Assembly: GCA_007570785.1 (NCBI GenBank)
Contig: ML660777.1
Location: 10,111,639 to 10,175,638, forward strand
Direction: 5' to 3'
From: Antilocapra americana
Taxonomy: Eukaryota > Chordata > Mammalia > Artiodactyla > Antilocapridae
DNA length: 64,000 bases
Below are positions 47,895 through 59,895 of the stretch, piece after piece. Below the pieces are notes generated by a model. That model was not told the origin of the DNA. It searched no databases and saw nothing but the letters and a program-made list of their open reading frames with translations. Made by a program: the position numbers and the translations under genes. Each line of letters begins with the position of its first letter. Within the stretch, counting starts at the first letter, position 1.

Positions 47895-48720
47895 AGAAAA
47901 TGATAAAAACATTGTATTGGAGCATAGTTGCTGTACAGTGTCGTGTTATTTCTGCTCTACACAAAGTGCATCAGATATACGCACACATATATCCCCCCTT
48001 CTTGGATTTCCTTCCCATTTAGGTCACTTCAGAGCATAGCATTCCCTGTGCTAGACAGTAGGCTCTCCTTATTTATCTATTTTATACACAGTAGGGTACA
48101 TATGTCAGTCCCACTCTCCCAATTCATCCTGCTGCTGCTGCTACTTAGTAGTGTCCGTCTTGTCCGACTTTGTGTGACCCCATGCACTGTGGCCCACCAG
48201 GCTCCTCTGTCCATAAAATTCTCCAGACATGAATACTGGCGTGGGTTGCCAAACCCTCCTCCAGGGGATCTTTCCAACCCTGGGACTGAACCCGGGCCTA
48301 CTGCATTGTGGGCAGATTCTTTACCATCTGAGCTTCCAGGGAAGCCCCCAATTTACTCTACCCTTACTTAAAAGCTTTTGCACAGCAAAGGAAATCATAA
48401 ACGAGATGAAAACACAACACTCAGAACTGGAGAAAATATTTGCAAAAGCAGCAGCGGACAGGGGCTTAATTTCCAAAATATACAAATAGTCTCATGCAGC
48501 TCAACATCAAAAAAACAATCCAATCAAAAATTGGATGGAAGACCTAAATAGACATTTCTCTAAAGAAGACGTACAGAAGGCTAAGCGGCACATGAAAAGA
48601 TACTCAACATCACTAACTATTGGAGAAACTCAAATCAAAACTACAATGAGATGTTACCGCACACTAGTCAGAACGGTCATCAATAAATCTGAAGAAAATA
48701 TTTACAAAGTCACTAAGCGC
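47895..48720. mobile_element. 5'-inverted L1 insertion, interrupted by a Bov-tA
   Basis: 47895-48129 is reversed L1 3' UTR (ttgctgtacagtgtcgtgtt, cagtagggtacatatgtcag). After the SINE at 48130-48347, about 48362-48690 is forward ORF2: AFAKAAADRGLISKIYK-like text, then [19 protein letters not shown] and [18 protein letters not shown]. There is an in-frame stop near 48487 (tag after IYK). Adjoining parts in opposite directions again point to twin priming. Older than the copy at 40147. Confidence 0.78.
48130..48347 (-). mobile_element. Bov-tA SINE inside the L1
   Basis: Starts with a (TGC)n stretch, then tgtccgactttgtgtgaccc and gggactgaacccgggcctac, ending ttccagggaagccc. Flanks cccaattcatcc and cccaatttactc are similar, a probable diverged target-site duplication. 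Confidence 0.88.
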
Positions 48721-49181
48721 CTCACACAAATGAACATCACAGTATTTCCTTCTCCTGTTCAGCTCAAAAAGGTGAATGAATCTGTACATACACAGAGAAA
48801 ATATTAAATACAGAACTCATTTCCTTCCTGGCACTTATATCTACAGTCCAAATGTTCTTTTTAGCAATTATACCTACTGCTCTTGTTCAGGAAGCAAACC
48901 TCCATTTACCTGATGGGCATCACTATGCTAATAGGTTTGCTTTTGTAATGAGAGGACAACTGCAGGTGGTAAAGTAGGTTAGCAATCACTCGAAAATTCT
49001 TTATACCATCTAGATTTTTATCCTTGCTATTTGATATGTCTAATTTTAAAAATAAGCTGTAAAGGAACAGAAAGCAACATAAATACAAAAACATTTTGTA
49101 ATACTATTGTGATAGGGAAATGGGTTTACCATTTTCATTTTAAAGTTTTCATCTAATATTCTTGCAATATTTTTAAAATAT

Positions 49182-49486
49182 AAAACACAATAGATCAAGA
49201 ATATGTAAATTTTTCATCATCTGTGGAAGAGGGCAAGGGTGGGATGATATGGGAGAATGGCATTGAAACATGTTAATTATCATATGTAAAATCAATCGCC
49301 AGCCCAGGGGTGATGCTTGGGGCTGGTGCACCGAGATGTCCCAGGGGGAGGGAATCGGGAGGGAGGAGGGAGGGGGGTTCTGGAGGGGGAGCATGTGTAA
49401 ACCCATGGCGGTTTCATGTCATTGTATGGCAAAACCAACACAATAAAGAAAAAACACAATAGATCAAGAATATGTAAATTTTTCAT
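49182..49486 (+). mobile_element. Very short young L1 3' end with 36-bp exact target-site duplication
   Basis: The insert 49218-49450 (233 bp) is only the L1 3' UTR: tgtggaagagggcaagggtg, agcccaggggtgatgcttgg, gtatggcaaaaccaacacaa, ending taaagaa. The 36 bases at 49182-49217 recur exactly at 49451-49486. The first few A of the duplication could instead belong to the poly-A tail, so the certain length is at least 32. Confidence 0.95.
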
Positions 49487-50204
49487 TTTGAAAAAAAATT
49501 TCCATATGACTTAAAGACATGTTATATGTAACATTGTGTCAGTTTAATGCCTACAACAAAATGATTCGATACATGTATATATTACAAAATAACTACCACA
49601 ATAAGTTTAGTTACCAAGAATCACCTCACATAGTTAAAATTCTTCCTTCCTTGAAGATCTATTCTCTTAGTAAGCTTCAAATACACTATACAGTATTGTT
49701 ACAGTCACCATGCTATACCTTATATCCCCATAGCTTATTTATTTTTGAAAAATATTAAATGTGGCTAGATATTTTCACCTGCAATCTAGGATTATCAATA
49801 CTACTACTTCTACCAAAAGATACAAGTTCTGTGTAATCAAGAGGGGAAGCACTAAAGTGTATGCTCTGTCCAGCACAAAGTCTTCTATCCAATGGAATGG
49901 GAATACCACTTGATCTTTTTTTTTTAAACTGGACTTGTTTATCTTTATAAGCTCAACCAATCTTTAAACGGACTCATTGTTAACACTTCATAGGCGTTTT
50001 CCATTTATTTGTTTATTCATTCATCCACTAAAAAAACAAAAAACAAATCAAGTGGTAGTCCCACTTCATTGAATACAAGACTTTGTGCTGGACAGGGCAT
50101 ACTGGCTTTTTTTCCTTTGAATTGAGAGATTCTTTTTTCTTTCTGTCACTTTCAACTACAGGATTTCTAACTAACATAAGGGAGGGTGGCAGTGGATGTC
50201 AGAA

Positions 50205-50335
50205 TTGTGCCACACACCAGGCTAAGGGCTTAGGCACACAATCTCATTTAAGCCACTCACCAACCCAGTGGGGAGAAACAAACATTATCGACATTTACTG
50301 ATGAGAGAGTGGAGGGGAGAGAGGAATTCTCACTC
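50205..50335 (-). mobile_element. MIR fragment
   Basis: accaggctaagggcttaggc, cacaatctcatttaagccac and atttactgatgagagagtgg are reversed MIR. Confidence 0.55.
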
Positions 50336-50754
50336 TTGACTGCGGACTACAGTGGCAATGGACCCCTGAACTCAAACTTTTGCAGCACGTGAGGTGAATG
50401 GTTCCCATTTAACTCTCAAACCTTGCGCATTTCACACACGGCAGGACTGTGAAGCACCCTTCATAAGGAAACTCCCTTCCTTCTGTCCATGGTCAATCCA
50501 TCCTTATACTTCCTCACACTGGCTCCCACATCGATCATTCACACATGAAATTTTACATCTTTCTACTTATAAATCCTTTCTCACCTCCATCAATACACTT
50601 CTCAGTTCCTCATATAATCACTGCCTGTGGCTCCATGGAACGATTTTACTCTTTAATTCTGACATCTAAAACAATCTGTAAAAAGTATCTCAAGGACTTA
50701 AAAATACTAGTATGCTTTAGGGGTATGAGAGAGTGGGACGAACTGAGACAGGAG

Positions 50755-51122
50755 TGCTGCCATATACACACTACCATGTGAGTGGAAACTGCTCAGTTGT
50801 GTCCGCCTCTTTGTGACCCCATGGACCGCAGTCGGCCAGGCTCTTCTGTCCAAGGAATTCTACAGGCAAGAATACTGGAGTGGGTTGCCATTTCCTTCTC
50901 CAACCATGTGTAAAATAGATAGCTAATGGGAAGCTGCTGAATGGCACAGGGAGCTCAGCTTAGGGCTCTGTGATGACCTCTAGAGCTAGGGTACAGGGGT
51001 GGTGGGAGGGAGGCTCAAGAGGGAAGAGATATATGTATACATAAGGCTGATTTATGATGTTGTACAGCAGAAACTAACACTATGCTGTAAGGCAATTATA
51101 CTCCAATTAAAAAACATATTAA
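50755..51122 (+). mobile_element. L1 3' end split by a Bov-tA
   Basis: catatacacactaccatgtg at the left and taaaatagatagctaatggg, tatatgtatacataaggctg, ttatactccaattaaaaaac at the right make one L1 3' UTR. The SINE at 50781-50902 sits between copies of accatgtg (50773-50780 and 50903-50910). Confidence 0.85.
50781..50902 (-). mobile_element. Bov-tA SINE, partial, with target-site duplication
   Basis: Reversed Bov-A body (aactgctcagttgtgtccgc, accccatggaccgcagtcgg, tactggagtgggttgccatt). 5' truncated, with no tRNA-like head. Confidence 0.88.
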
Positions 51123-51129
51123 AAATATG

Positions 51130-51560
51130 TTGGCATGCTTTGACTTAGGAATTTTATTTTTGTTAACCTTTTGTAAAGAAATCAGAGACCTAGCAAAATA
51201 TCAGGTGTCAAGATTTATCTGTAGTTTTATTTATAACGTAAATAAACCTAAATAGATTCTGGTATATCTCTGAAATGGAATAACTTAAAATATCTTGAAA
51301 AATTTTTATTAACACAGGAAAATGCTTTGAAAATGTCAGAGAAATTAAAAGTGAGAATACAATAGAGAAGATATATCATACCATGGTTATACACTTGAAT
51401 TAAAACATATACACAAGTGAGTGGAGGAGAGAGGCTGGAAAGAAATTGCTCAAAACTCCTCTAGAATTTGTCTCTGTCTTTTGGGAACATGGATGGTTTT
51501 GGCTTTATCATTTATATGTTTCAACATTTTTAAATCTTTCAATAATAAAATAAATTACCT
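51130..51560 (+). mobile_element. Old LINE 3' fragment (tentative)
   Basis: tttgacttaggaattttatt, atagattctggtatatctct and catggatggttttggcttta suggest an old L1/HAL1 3' region. Family uncertain. Confidence 0.35.
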
Positions 51561-52879
51561 TTAGAAACAGAGAGGAAGTGAAGCTAGCCCTCTCCTACCT
51601 GTGCATAAACATGCCCACTCCCTTCTCGTCAAAGCTCTGGCCTAGAATCCTAGAAGGCCATGTTTCCAGAAACAGCTTCAATCTAATCCTTCCTGACCTT
51701 CCTCTGGGCTAATTTCATCTCTTCTATTAAGTCACTACCCTTCCCACTTTATCAAAAGCAGACAATATTCCTGGAATAGTTCCCTTTTCCCAGAAGACAT
51801 TTATTTCCTTAGCATCTTTCAAACACTTACTCAATTCCTTCTTTTCCCCCAAATCTTTTGGACTGAAAATAGGCCTGCTTTTGACCCTAAAGTCTAGTTA
51901 CCAGTCACATGTATCTAAACTCAGTCTGCCTAAATTAATCTCGCTTCTTTCTGTGGCATGTTTTCTTATAATCAAGCTTCCAGTGTAAATATGCTAACAG
52001 AATGAAACAGACACTAATGCAATTACTCTGCACTGCCCTGTTACATGGAACCCATGCATTTTGTTAATTAATCCTTCTTTTATTCATGATGAAAATGCTC
52101 CGACAGGAAATCCAGAGGCAAGACTGCCCAGAATCTCCATCATGGAGGGGCAAGTAGAGAGAAACCACCATAACAAGCAAGGTTTCTAACCTGAATACTC
52201 AAATCTTAGGGAAGAAGAGAAAATGAGCTAGATAATATATACCATATCATCATTATGAGTTGATAATTTATGCAAATGTGTAATTACTGCTTGAAAAACA
52301 GTAAGTTTGTAGCATAAACATCATTCAGAAACATATATATTTAAAAAGAAGGTAACTTAAAAAACTAAATCATTTTGAGACAGAACTGTGATCTATCAGA
52401 ACTTACTAGCCTATTAAAGCTCACAAATAATACATATATACATTTATTATAATAACCTCTCAACATGTAAATGTCATGACAGCAAAATGGTGGCATTAAA
52501 TGTAAAGTTACATTTTTCTGTGAGATAGAAATTTCCAGTTATGACATCAAAATGTCTGTAAAACCCATCTATCAGCAAATCAACACAACTGTCAGAACTA
52601 AAATTTCTATTCCTCACTGGTTAATAATTTTTGAGAAGTAAGATATTTAGTAATAAAATGATTTTAATATTTACGTAGCCTATAAGCATCCACGTTCTGT
52701 AGGAAGTGTCAGGCGTGTAATGATGAAAGAGAGTTCCTGCCAAGGATCTCTTATAAACTCTCACTGAACCAAGAGCCCTCACTGAGAGCTAACATGGGTA
52801 CAAGGCAACACGCACTTGTATTAAGGTATACACAATTACAGAAGTACAATAGGGAAGGAGAGCTCCTATCTAGAAAAAT

Positions 52880-53225
52880 TCAAGTGTCTTCACGGACAAG
52901 GTGATACTCATTTGGTCCTGAAATGGAGGGGACAGTATGAGACTTGGTCAGTCAAGAGAGGAAAAGGACATATACCCAGCTGACATTGTGAGTGCAAAGG
53001 CAGAGTAGATTTATGGAACAGCCCAAGCACAATTATGACCCAAAGAGTCATGGTGGGAAGACTGGTGAGAAATGAATTTGACAAAAAAGATTTGAGCCAG
53101 GTTTTGAAGGATCTTGTATGCAACACGAGAGAGACTGGCCTTGGCCAACTGAAAAGGAAGAGCTAATAAAAGATTTTTAATCAAGAGAATAATGTGATAT
53201 TAGACATTTTCTATACAAATGGCAC
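52880..53225 (-). mobile_element. L2 LINE fragment
   Basis: gtgagtgcaaaggcagagta, gttttgaaggatcttgtatg and agagaataatgtgatattag fit reversed L2. The open frames here are not genes. Confidence 0.6.
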
Positions 53226-53284
53226 TGGCTACAATGTAGAAAATGGATTAAAAAGTACAAATATCATAGAATAAAAATTTTGGA

Positions 53285-53960
53285 GGCAAACTAATCTGGG
53301 TCCGATTCAGGCTGTGCCAACTACAACACTAAGTATTTAACCTCTTCAATTCTCATTTTATTCATCTAGAAATACAGAAGTAATATAATGTACCTTGAGA
53401 ATTATGATGATTAGACAAGAAGCTATTAATACATTAGAAACATTCCTGATTGCCCAGGGCCAGCATAACCTTAGCACCCCTAAAGGCCCCTAGCCCAACC
53501 CCCTTCTCTTCCACCCCCGGCTCTGTTCTGCCCCAAGAGAGGTCTCAAGGGGCACAGGTATGGACTTCCCAGCCTGCAGGCAAATCTTGGACCACAAACC
53601 ACACAAACAGCTGCCCTGCGGCCAGGCCTCAAGCCCAGAGATGCAGATTCTTGTGGGTGCCTTGCCAAAGACAGAGCTGGTGAAAGGGCCCACACTCAGT
53701 TTTTGGAAGGAAGCTCAGCATACTCTAAGTAGGGGACTCTGAAGACTCAAGTACCCAGAGCATGAGCTGAAGGTGCAGGGTAGGCTCTGGGCGGGAGTGC
53801 TCCCTTAGCCCCGAGGAGGAGGAGAATGGGGCCTCTACAACATGAACTCAGAGAAGGGTCCCACCTCGCCCAGGGCTTAGGGTGGTATGATATTGCCTAG
53901 CCTGTTGTACACTCAGCAAGTGGCTGTTGTCATGGTACTTGTATTACTGTTATCATAGTT
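53285..53960 (+). mobile_element. MIR element with about 430 bp of foreign GC-rich sequence inside
   Basis: 53285-53445 is MIR (ggcaaactaatctgggtccg, tcaattctcattttattcat). The MIR-like 3' tail (cactcagcaagtggctgttg) resumes only near 53905-53960. The interval 53460-53870 between is GC-rich and belongs to no family I recognise. gcccaggg occurs near both of its ends (53452-53459 and about 53868-53875). Confidence 0.5.
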
Positions 53961-54494
53961 TTGTTGTCACCATTTATTGGCAGCAGGAAGACCCGGGAGA
54001 AGGAACTACACTCTGCTGCGGCCCTACAGCTGAAAATACAATGCAGTTGGGCCCGTGTTCAAAAATGGACAGGAGGAAACAGAAACTAGAGGTAGCACAG
54101 GAGTAGAGCAGAGAGGACTCCTGGAAGAATGGCTCTGAGGAAGGAATTGGGAAGGATAATAACTACAGTTTTGTATATATGTTCTGAGTTCATGATTCCT
54201 TTGGGCATCCAGGTACTAACAAATAGAAAACTGGGTGTACTCGTCTGGAGCTCAGGAAAAATTTAGACATTAGCCATCTAAAAGTGGTAGCTGAAACCTT
54301 GGAAATGGGTGAAACTTCCAAGGAAAAGTCAAAGATGTAAAACAGAAGGATAGAGCTTAGAAAAATCCCTCCAGTCAGTTTGTAGAGAGAAAAAAATGAT
54401 GCCAGCAAAGGAAAAGTCAAAGGAAGCTGTCAAAGCCAAGAAGATGACAGGAAGAAAACTGTCCTTCAAGAAATGTCCATACTATCCTGATATC

Positions 54495-54725
54495 CACCAG
54501 TCACTGAGTGTCCACTCTGTGCCAGGTATTATGACTTGACATATATGCATGCTCTCATTTAATTCAGTACTTAAAACTCAGTGTGTACGTACTGTGATAA
54601 TTATTTCCATATCATCAATGAGCTAACAGGCTCAGAGATAGCAAGTAAACTGTTCCATGTCATGTAGCTATTATAAAGTATTAGGTGCTGTTAGAAGCTA
54701 ACTCTACTGTTAAACCTTAGGAAAA
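54495..54725 (-). mobile_element. MIR element
   Basis: tccactctgtgccaggtatt, tttccatatcatcaatgagc and tcatgtagctattataaagt follow reversed MIR. Confidence 0.65.
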
Positions 54726-54824
54726 AGCTAGAACACTTTGCTCACTGCTGTAGAGAAGAAGGTACGGGAGAAAAGTGGTGAGCCCATCCATTGGAAGAGG
54801 TTGTGAACTGGGAACTCTCTCATT

Positions 54825-54965
54825 ATGTTGCCTTGTTTAACCCTCATGAGAAATGGGGCAGTGGACATTATCAAGTCCATTTTATAGTTCAAGACTTGGA
54901 GGCTCCCAGAGTCAAGTATCCATGAACAGAGCTGGTAAATGAATGAGTCCAGACTCAAATGTAAG
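54825..54965 (-). mobile_element. MIR fragment
   Basis: cattttatagttcaagactt, acagagctggtaaatgaatg and gtccagactcaaat are reversed MIR-like. Confidence 0.5.
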
Positions 54966-55214
54966 GACTATGTGACATAAAAACCTACACTCCTTCCATA
55001 GCAACGTGTTGCTTCTCCATAATTAGGGAACAGGAACTAAAAAGGGAAAGGCATCTATGACACGGAAACAAACACAGACATTCCTGGAAATTAACCAAAG
55101 TAAAAAAAAATATTAATCACCTAGCTTTCTTGCATTCTCCCCTAAAACAACCTGGTACATGAAAGCCAGGGCAATAAAAACCACTTCTCTCAGGACAAGT
55201 TCAATTAAGAATTG

Positions 55215-56082
55215 TTTCTGTCTGAACAGAGGAGTTTTGGCAAGGATGTGGAGAAAAGGGAACCCTCTGCACTGTTGGTGGTAATAAATAATTGGTGTGG
55301 CCATGATGGAAAACAGTAGGGAGTTTCCTCAAAAAATTAAATATAGAATTACCATATGGTCCAGAAATTCTATGTCTGGGTACATATCCAAATGAAATCA
55401 GTATCTAAAGAAAATCAGTATTTAAAAGAAATATCCACATTCCCATGTGCATTGCTGCATTATTCATAACAGCAAAGTTATGGAAACAACCTAAGTATTC
55501 ATCAACAAATGAAGAGATACAAAAAAGGTGATATCTAACTAACTACAGATAGAACCACACATGATGAAATATTATTCAGCCATAAATAGGGAGAAATCCT
55601 GCCATTTGCTACAACATGGACAAACCTACAGAACATTGTGCTAAATGAAATAAGCCAGAGGTGAAAAGATAAATACTGCATTACCTCACTTATATGTGTA
55701 ATCTAAAAAAGTCCAACTCATAGAGAGTTAAAAAGGTAGTTGCCAGAGGCTGGAGGGTAAGGGAAATAAGGAAATGTTGGCTAAAGAGTAAAAACTTTCA
55801 ATTATGAGATGGATTAGCTCTGGGGAGCCAATGAACAGCTTGGTGACTACAGTCAGTAATACTGTACTGTATATCTGAAATCTGTATACATGAATTTTGC
55901 TGAGAGAGAAGATCTTAAGAGTAATTCTCACCTCATACACACAAACTATGTGAGGTGTTAGATGTGTTAATTAACTTGATTATGGTAATCATTTCACAAT
56001 GTATACATATATCAAATCAATACACCTTAAATATATACAACCTTACTTGTCAACTACACCTCAACAAAGCTGGGAAGGAAAT
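55215..56082 (+). mobile_element. L1 (mammalian-wide age), ORF2 end and 3' UTR
   Basis: tttggcaaggatgtggagaa, attcataacagcaaagttat and tgaaatattattcagccata are the degenerate ORF2 C-terminal region; ggttgccagaggctggagg-like text and tgtcaactacacctcaacaa give the 3' UTR. Many stops. The nucleotide tail matches that at 12300. Confidence 0.85.
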
Positions 56083-58039
56083 GACATCTTTTTATAGTCT
56101 GAAGTTACAATCTCCATGCCCTGTTAAAAACTCTGCAGTTTTCTCCACGGGCACTGAAAGTCACTTTCAGCCATCCACATACAGAGATAACTCCCTTTAA
56201 ACAATTCAGTCAGACAGAGAACAGTGATGTTCAATTTTATTTCCCCATAAACAGTAACTTCCTCCAGCAGTAATATATTTGTGGTATTCTGAAGACTGAA
56301 CATCCCAATAGATTCTGCACTGCAAGCTCTTCCTAAAAATAGCTCTTGGGTGAAAGCCGAAAAGGTTAGTTTGGTTCCTTACTAGCTGCCTGCTTTAAAC
56401 ACATTATGCACTCTATCCTTCCCCTCCCCGAGCCTGTACAGTCGGCTGAACAAAAACCTACATTAATCTGCCACACCTGATGCAAAGACCAGATTGTGTC
56501 TCGAGATTAAATTTATTTTTAAAGGCTGGACTTGTGATGGGCATTACAGTGCCAATTTGAAAGTTTCGGTTTTCAGGTAACTTTGGGAAGTCACCTATCA
56601 GCCTGTTTCAAACTGCCTTAATCACGATTACCCTGTAGGCAGCTGTATTTACATGAGCCACAGGCTGCTTTATTCTACTCAAGGTAACATCAAATCTATT
56701 CTGTAACTTCATGACCTTCCTAAACGCAACGAGCACTGGAAGAAAAAGAAATGCCCAGTATTTGTTTACACACTGAAGGGAAGAAACAATAGCAGACTGT
56801 CTTCACAGTATTTTAAAAACCACAAGACAGTAAACCAAGTCAGTAAGGGCTACCTGACAACAATCCCAGTCCTAGGCCTGGGGATGGGACTGCAGAGAAC
56901 TGAGCCATGACCAAACCAGGAGGGCTGTCAGGATCCTGCTTGTGGGCGTTAACACAAGTCTTCCGGGTGTTATTATTCTTGGCAGGCATATCCAACAGAG
57001 GTCCCAAAGAACAAACGCAACACAGCCATTCCCAACAGGCTTGGCGGTAAATGCCCTAAATTCAACTACAGACTTAGTGAGTTTGTAAAAATACGTATGC
57101 CACAAAAACCAGCTTGAAGACAAGGTGAGGTCCTCAAGGCTGACAAAGATGTCCATACGGTAGAAAAGGAAATTTGTCAATGAATTGATCAAGTATTCAC
57201 ACATCTTAAACACTGTAATTATGGTTCTGCTATAATTACTATTTTTACCCTTAAAATTACACTCTATAGATTCTTCTAGCTAAAGAAAAGAATCTCTCCT
57301 TTTTCAAGGTAACAAAAGGAACCCCACTCAGAAAATTGACAGTAAGTGACTTGACCCTGTAAACACTCTTCCGGCTGTACAAGATGCCCTGTTACCAAGG
57401 GTGACTTCGGCCCACTGCCCACATCATGGTGTTTTCCCCAGCGTATCAGAAGACATGACACTCTCAGTCTCTGCCTGAGGAGGCAGGAACATGCTGAACA
57501 GGATCAAAATGACCAGCAACTCTGGTGCTGAAAGACAGGGTCAAGTCAACTTAGGAAATCAATTTTCAGGCTCAGGTTTATGGGCCCTTACTCATTGCCA
57601 CGCTCACAGTGGGTAGCGGTCCTCTCATCCTGGGGACAAAGAAGGACTGAATGTCCCTATGTAGGCTGAGCTCCACTCAGTCATCCCCAGATCATCTTTT
57701 GCTGGAGTGTCCAGGCAGCTAGACCTGCCCAACTGAAAGTTCAGGATTCTAGGCAGGGAACCCTCCCGCTCTAGTGGAAGAGGGAAGGCCACAGGGAAGA
57801 TCACAGAACTGTGGGAGACAATGGAGTCTGGTAAAAGAACTCTGCTGCAACCTGGAGGTTTAGGATTTCATTTTGGTCAACAAACATAGGGTATAATCCT
57901 GGCCATGTTGCTGAGCTCTCTGGGGAACATTGCTTCTACTCCCAAGACACCAGGGAGGTTCTGCCCTTCCTAGCCTTCTCGATGAGACAGATGAACTGAG
58001 GAGGAGATATGAAAAGGCTTTTCTTTGCCCCTGCCTCCC

Positions 58040-58141
58040 TGTACCACGAGGGATCTTAATTCCAAGACCAGGGATCAAACCTGTGCCCCCTGCAATGGAA
58101 GCAAGCACAGAGTCCTAACCACTGGACCACCAGGGAAGTGC
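58040..58141 (-). mobile_element. CHR-2-type SINE head fragment
   Basis: Reversed B-box area (ccagggatcaaacctgtgcc) and reversed head (cactggaccaccagggaagt). Confidence 0.75.
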
Positions 58142-58184
58142 CTGAAAGGGTTTTAAATCAAACGCTTTATAGAAGCATCAGGGA

Positions 58185-58310
58185 GGTGTAGTGTTAAGAG
58201 CAGTACACTTGAAGAAACCTTTAATCCAGACTCAGGCACCTGTGTTCTTTTTAAGTCTCAACTGTTTTATCTACACGATAGGGATATCTCTATCACCTCT
58301 TCAAATTCTA
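58185..58310 (+). mobile_element. MIR fragment
   Basis: gtgtagtgttaagagcagta, aatccagactcaggcacctg and gttttatctacacgataggg are MIR-like. Confidence 0.55.
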
Positions 58311-58394
58311 ACAGCCTCTACTCTGAAATGTGTGGTTAGCAGTGTTAGCAGCCTTTTCCTGAGCAACTAGATTCCGACTTTGTTTTGGCTGATA

Positions 58395-58745
58395 GTGTCA
58401 GTCACTTCAGTCACTCAGTCGTGTCCGACACTGTGTAACCCATGGAGTGCGGCAAGCCAGGCCTCCCTGCCCATCATCAACTCCCAGAGCTTGCTCAAAC
58501 TCATGTCCATCGAGTCGGTGATGCTATCCAACCATCTCATCCTCTGTCATCCCCTTCTCCTCCAGCCTTCAATCTTTCCCAGCATCAGGGTCTTTTTCAA
58601 TCAGCCAAAGTATTGAGCTTCAGCTTCAGCATCAGCATCAGTCCTTCCAATGAATATTCAGGACTGATTTTCTTTAGGATGGACTGGTTTGAGCTCCATG
58701 CAGACTCTCAAGAGTCTTCTCCAACACAGTTCAAAAGCATCGATT
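58395..58745 (-). mobile_element. BovB LINE 3' end
   Basis: Reversed 3' end of BovB: tcagtcgtgtccgacactgt, catgtccatcgagtcggtga, ttcccagcatcagggtcttt, gactctcaagagtcttctcc. The only BovB here that is sense to the host transcript. Confidence 0.9.
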
Positions 58746-59317
58746 CTACCCCTGATAGTGGCTGATAGTGTGATCAGCCTCAAATGATAGATTAAGATTA
58801 GTCTAAGCCTTTCCCAAGAATCCTGTTTCCTACTTTTTAAGCTTCTCCTGTGGCTCTGAGAAACCTTTGCTTTCCTGATATAAAGGCCTAGACCTGTTTA
58901 GCTGGTATTATCCTTCTGCTTTCAGTCTTTTTGTCTTCTATTTTGGATGAGAATATGATGACTAGAACTGAAAAAGCCTTTTTGTGGTGTGAAGAGCCAA
59001 CTATAAAGAAAGGCCAACAGAATCCTGGATATATCAGTGCCAAAGGCCTACCTCCAGACTGGTTATTATATGAGGAAAATAAGCCCTATCTCATTTAAAT
59101 CACTGTTAGGCTATTAGTTACCACTGAAAGCATTTATAACCCATACACTCTGATAAAACTCATCCCTAGAGAAGAGCCAATATTTAAGTAATCTCATATG
59201 TGCCTCTGCCTCAACACACTGACCAACGGTGAAAGGGGAAATGAAGGAATAGACAGGGACATTCATTCCAACACATCTAAATGACAGGTATTCAGCAAAT
59301 ATGCAAAGGCATAGAAT

Positions 59318-59402
59318 ATATGGAGTGGGCTGCCATTTCCTTCTCCAGGGTATCTTCCCAACCCAGGGATCGAACCCGGATCTCCTATGTTGCAGACAGA
59401 CG
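59318..59402 (-). mobile_element. Bov-tA SINE fragment
   Basis: atggagtgggctgccatttc to cccggatctcctatgttgca, reversed and truncated on both sides. Confidence 0.75.
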
Positions 59403-59459
59403 CTTAAACTAATCCTTGTTTGTTTAAGCAACTGCTTGCTGTGTTTTCTATATACTAGT

Positions 59460-59895
59460 TAAAAGGACAATTTTCAAGTCAGATCTGTATTTGAACCACT
59501 ATTATATATTAGCTATGTGTGTGTGAAAGGTGCACAGTTGTATCCAACTCTTTGTGACCCCATGGACTGTAGCCCACCAGGCTCTTCTGCCCATGGGATT
59601 CTCCAGGGAAGAGTACTGAAGTGGGTTGCCATTCCCTTCTCCAGGGGATCTTCCCAACCCAGGGATCGAACCCAGGTCTCCTGCATTGCAGGTATGTTTT
59701 CTACCAACTGAGCCACCAAGGAAGCCCATATTAGCTATGTAACTTCAAGCAAATGATTTTTATCACTCCAATCTGTTTTATCATTATTATATTAGAACCT
59801 ATTATATTTATTATAAGATTTAATAAAAACAATGCATAAAGTCACTAGTACAATTCTCAGCAGAGAGTAAGGCTCCAAAACTGGTAGCCTTCAGT
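59460..59895 (+). mobile_element. MIR element split by a Bov-tA
   Basis: The left part (agatctgtatttgaaccact, then the duplicated site) and the right part (aacttcaagcaaatgatttt, aatctgttttatcattatta, ttctcagcagagagtaaggc) form one MIR around the SINE at 59519-59727. Confidence 0.7.
59519..59727 (-). mobile_element. Bov-tA SINE with 13-bp exact target-site duplication
   Basis: Full-length reversed copy (gtgaaaggtgcacagttgta to gagccaccaaggaagccc). atattagctatgt is repeated at 59506-59518 and 59728-59740. Confidence 0.94.

Noticed and set aside
53480..53695. Overlapping frames in the GC-rich block as a gene
   Set aside because: Open frames are expected in GC-rich DNA; the translations are low in recognisable motifs and frames exist on both strands.
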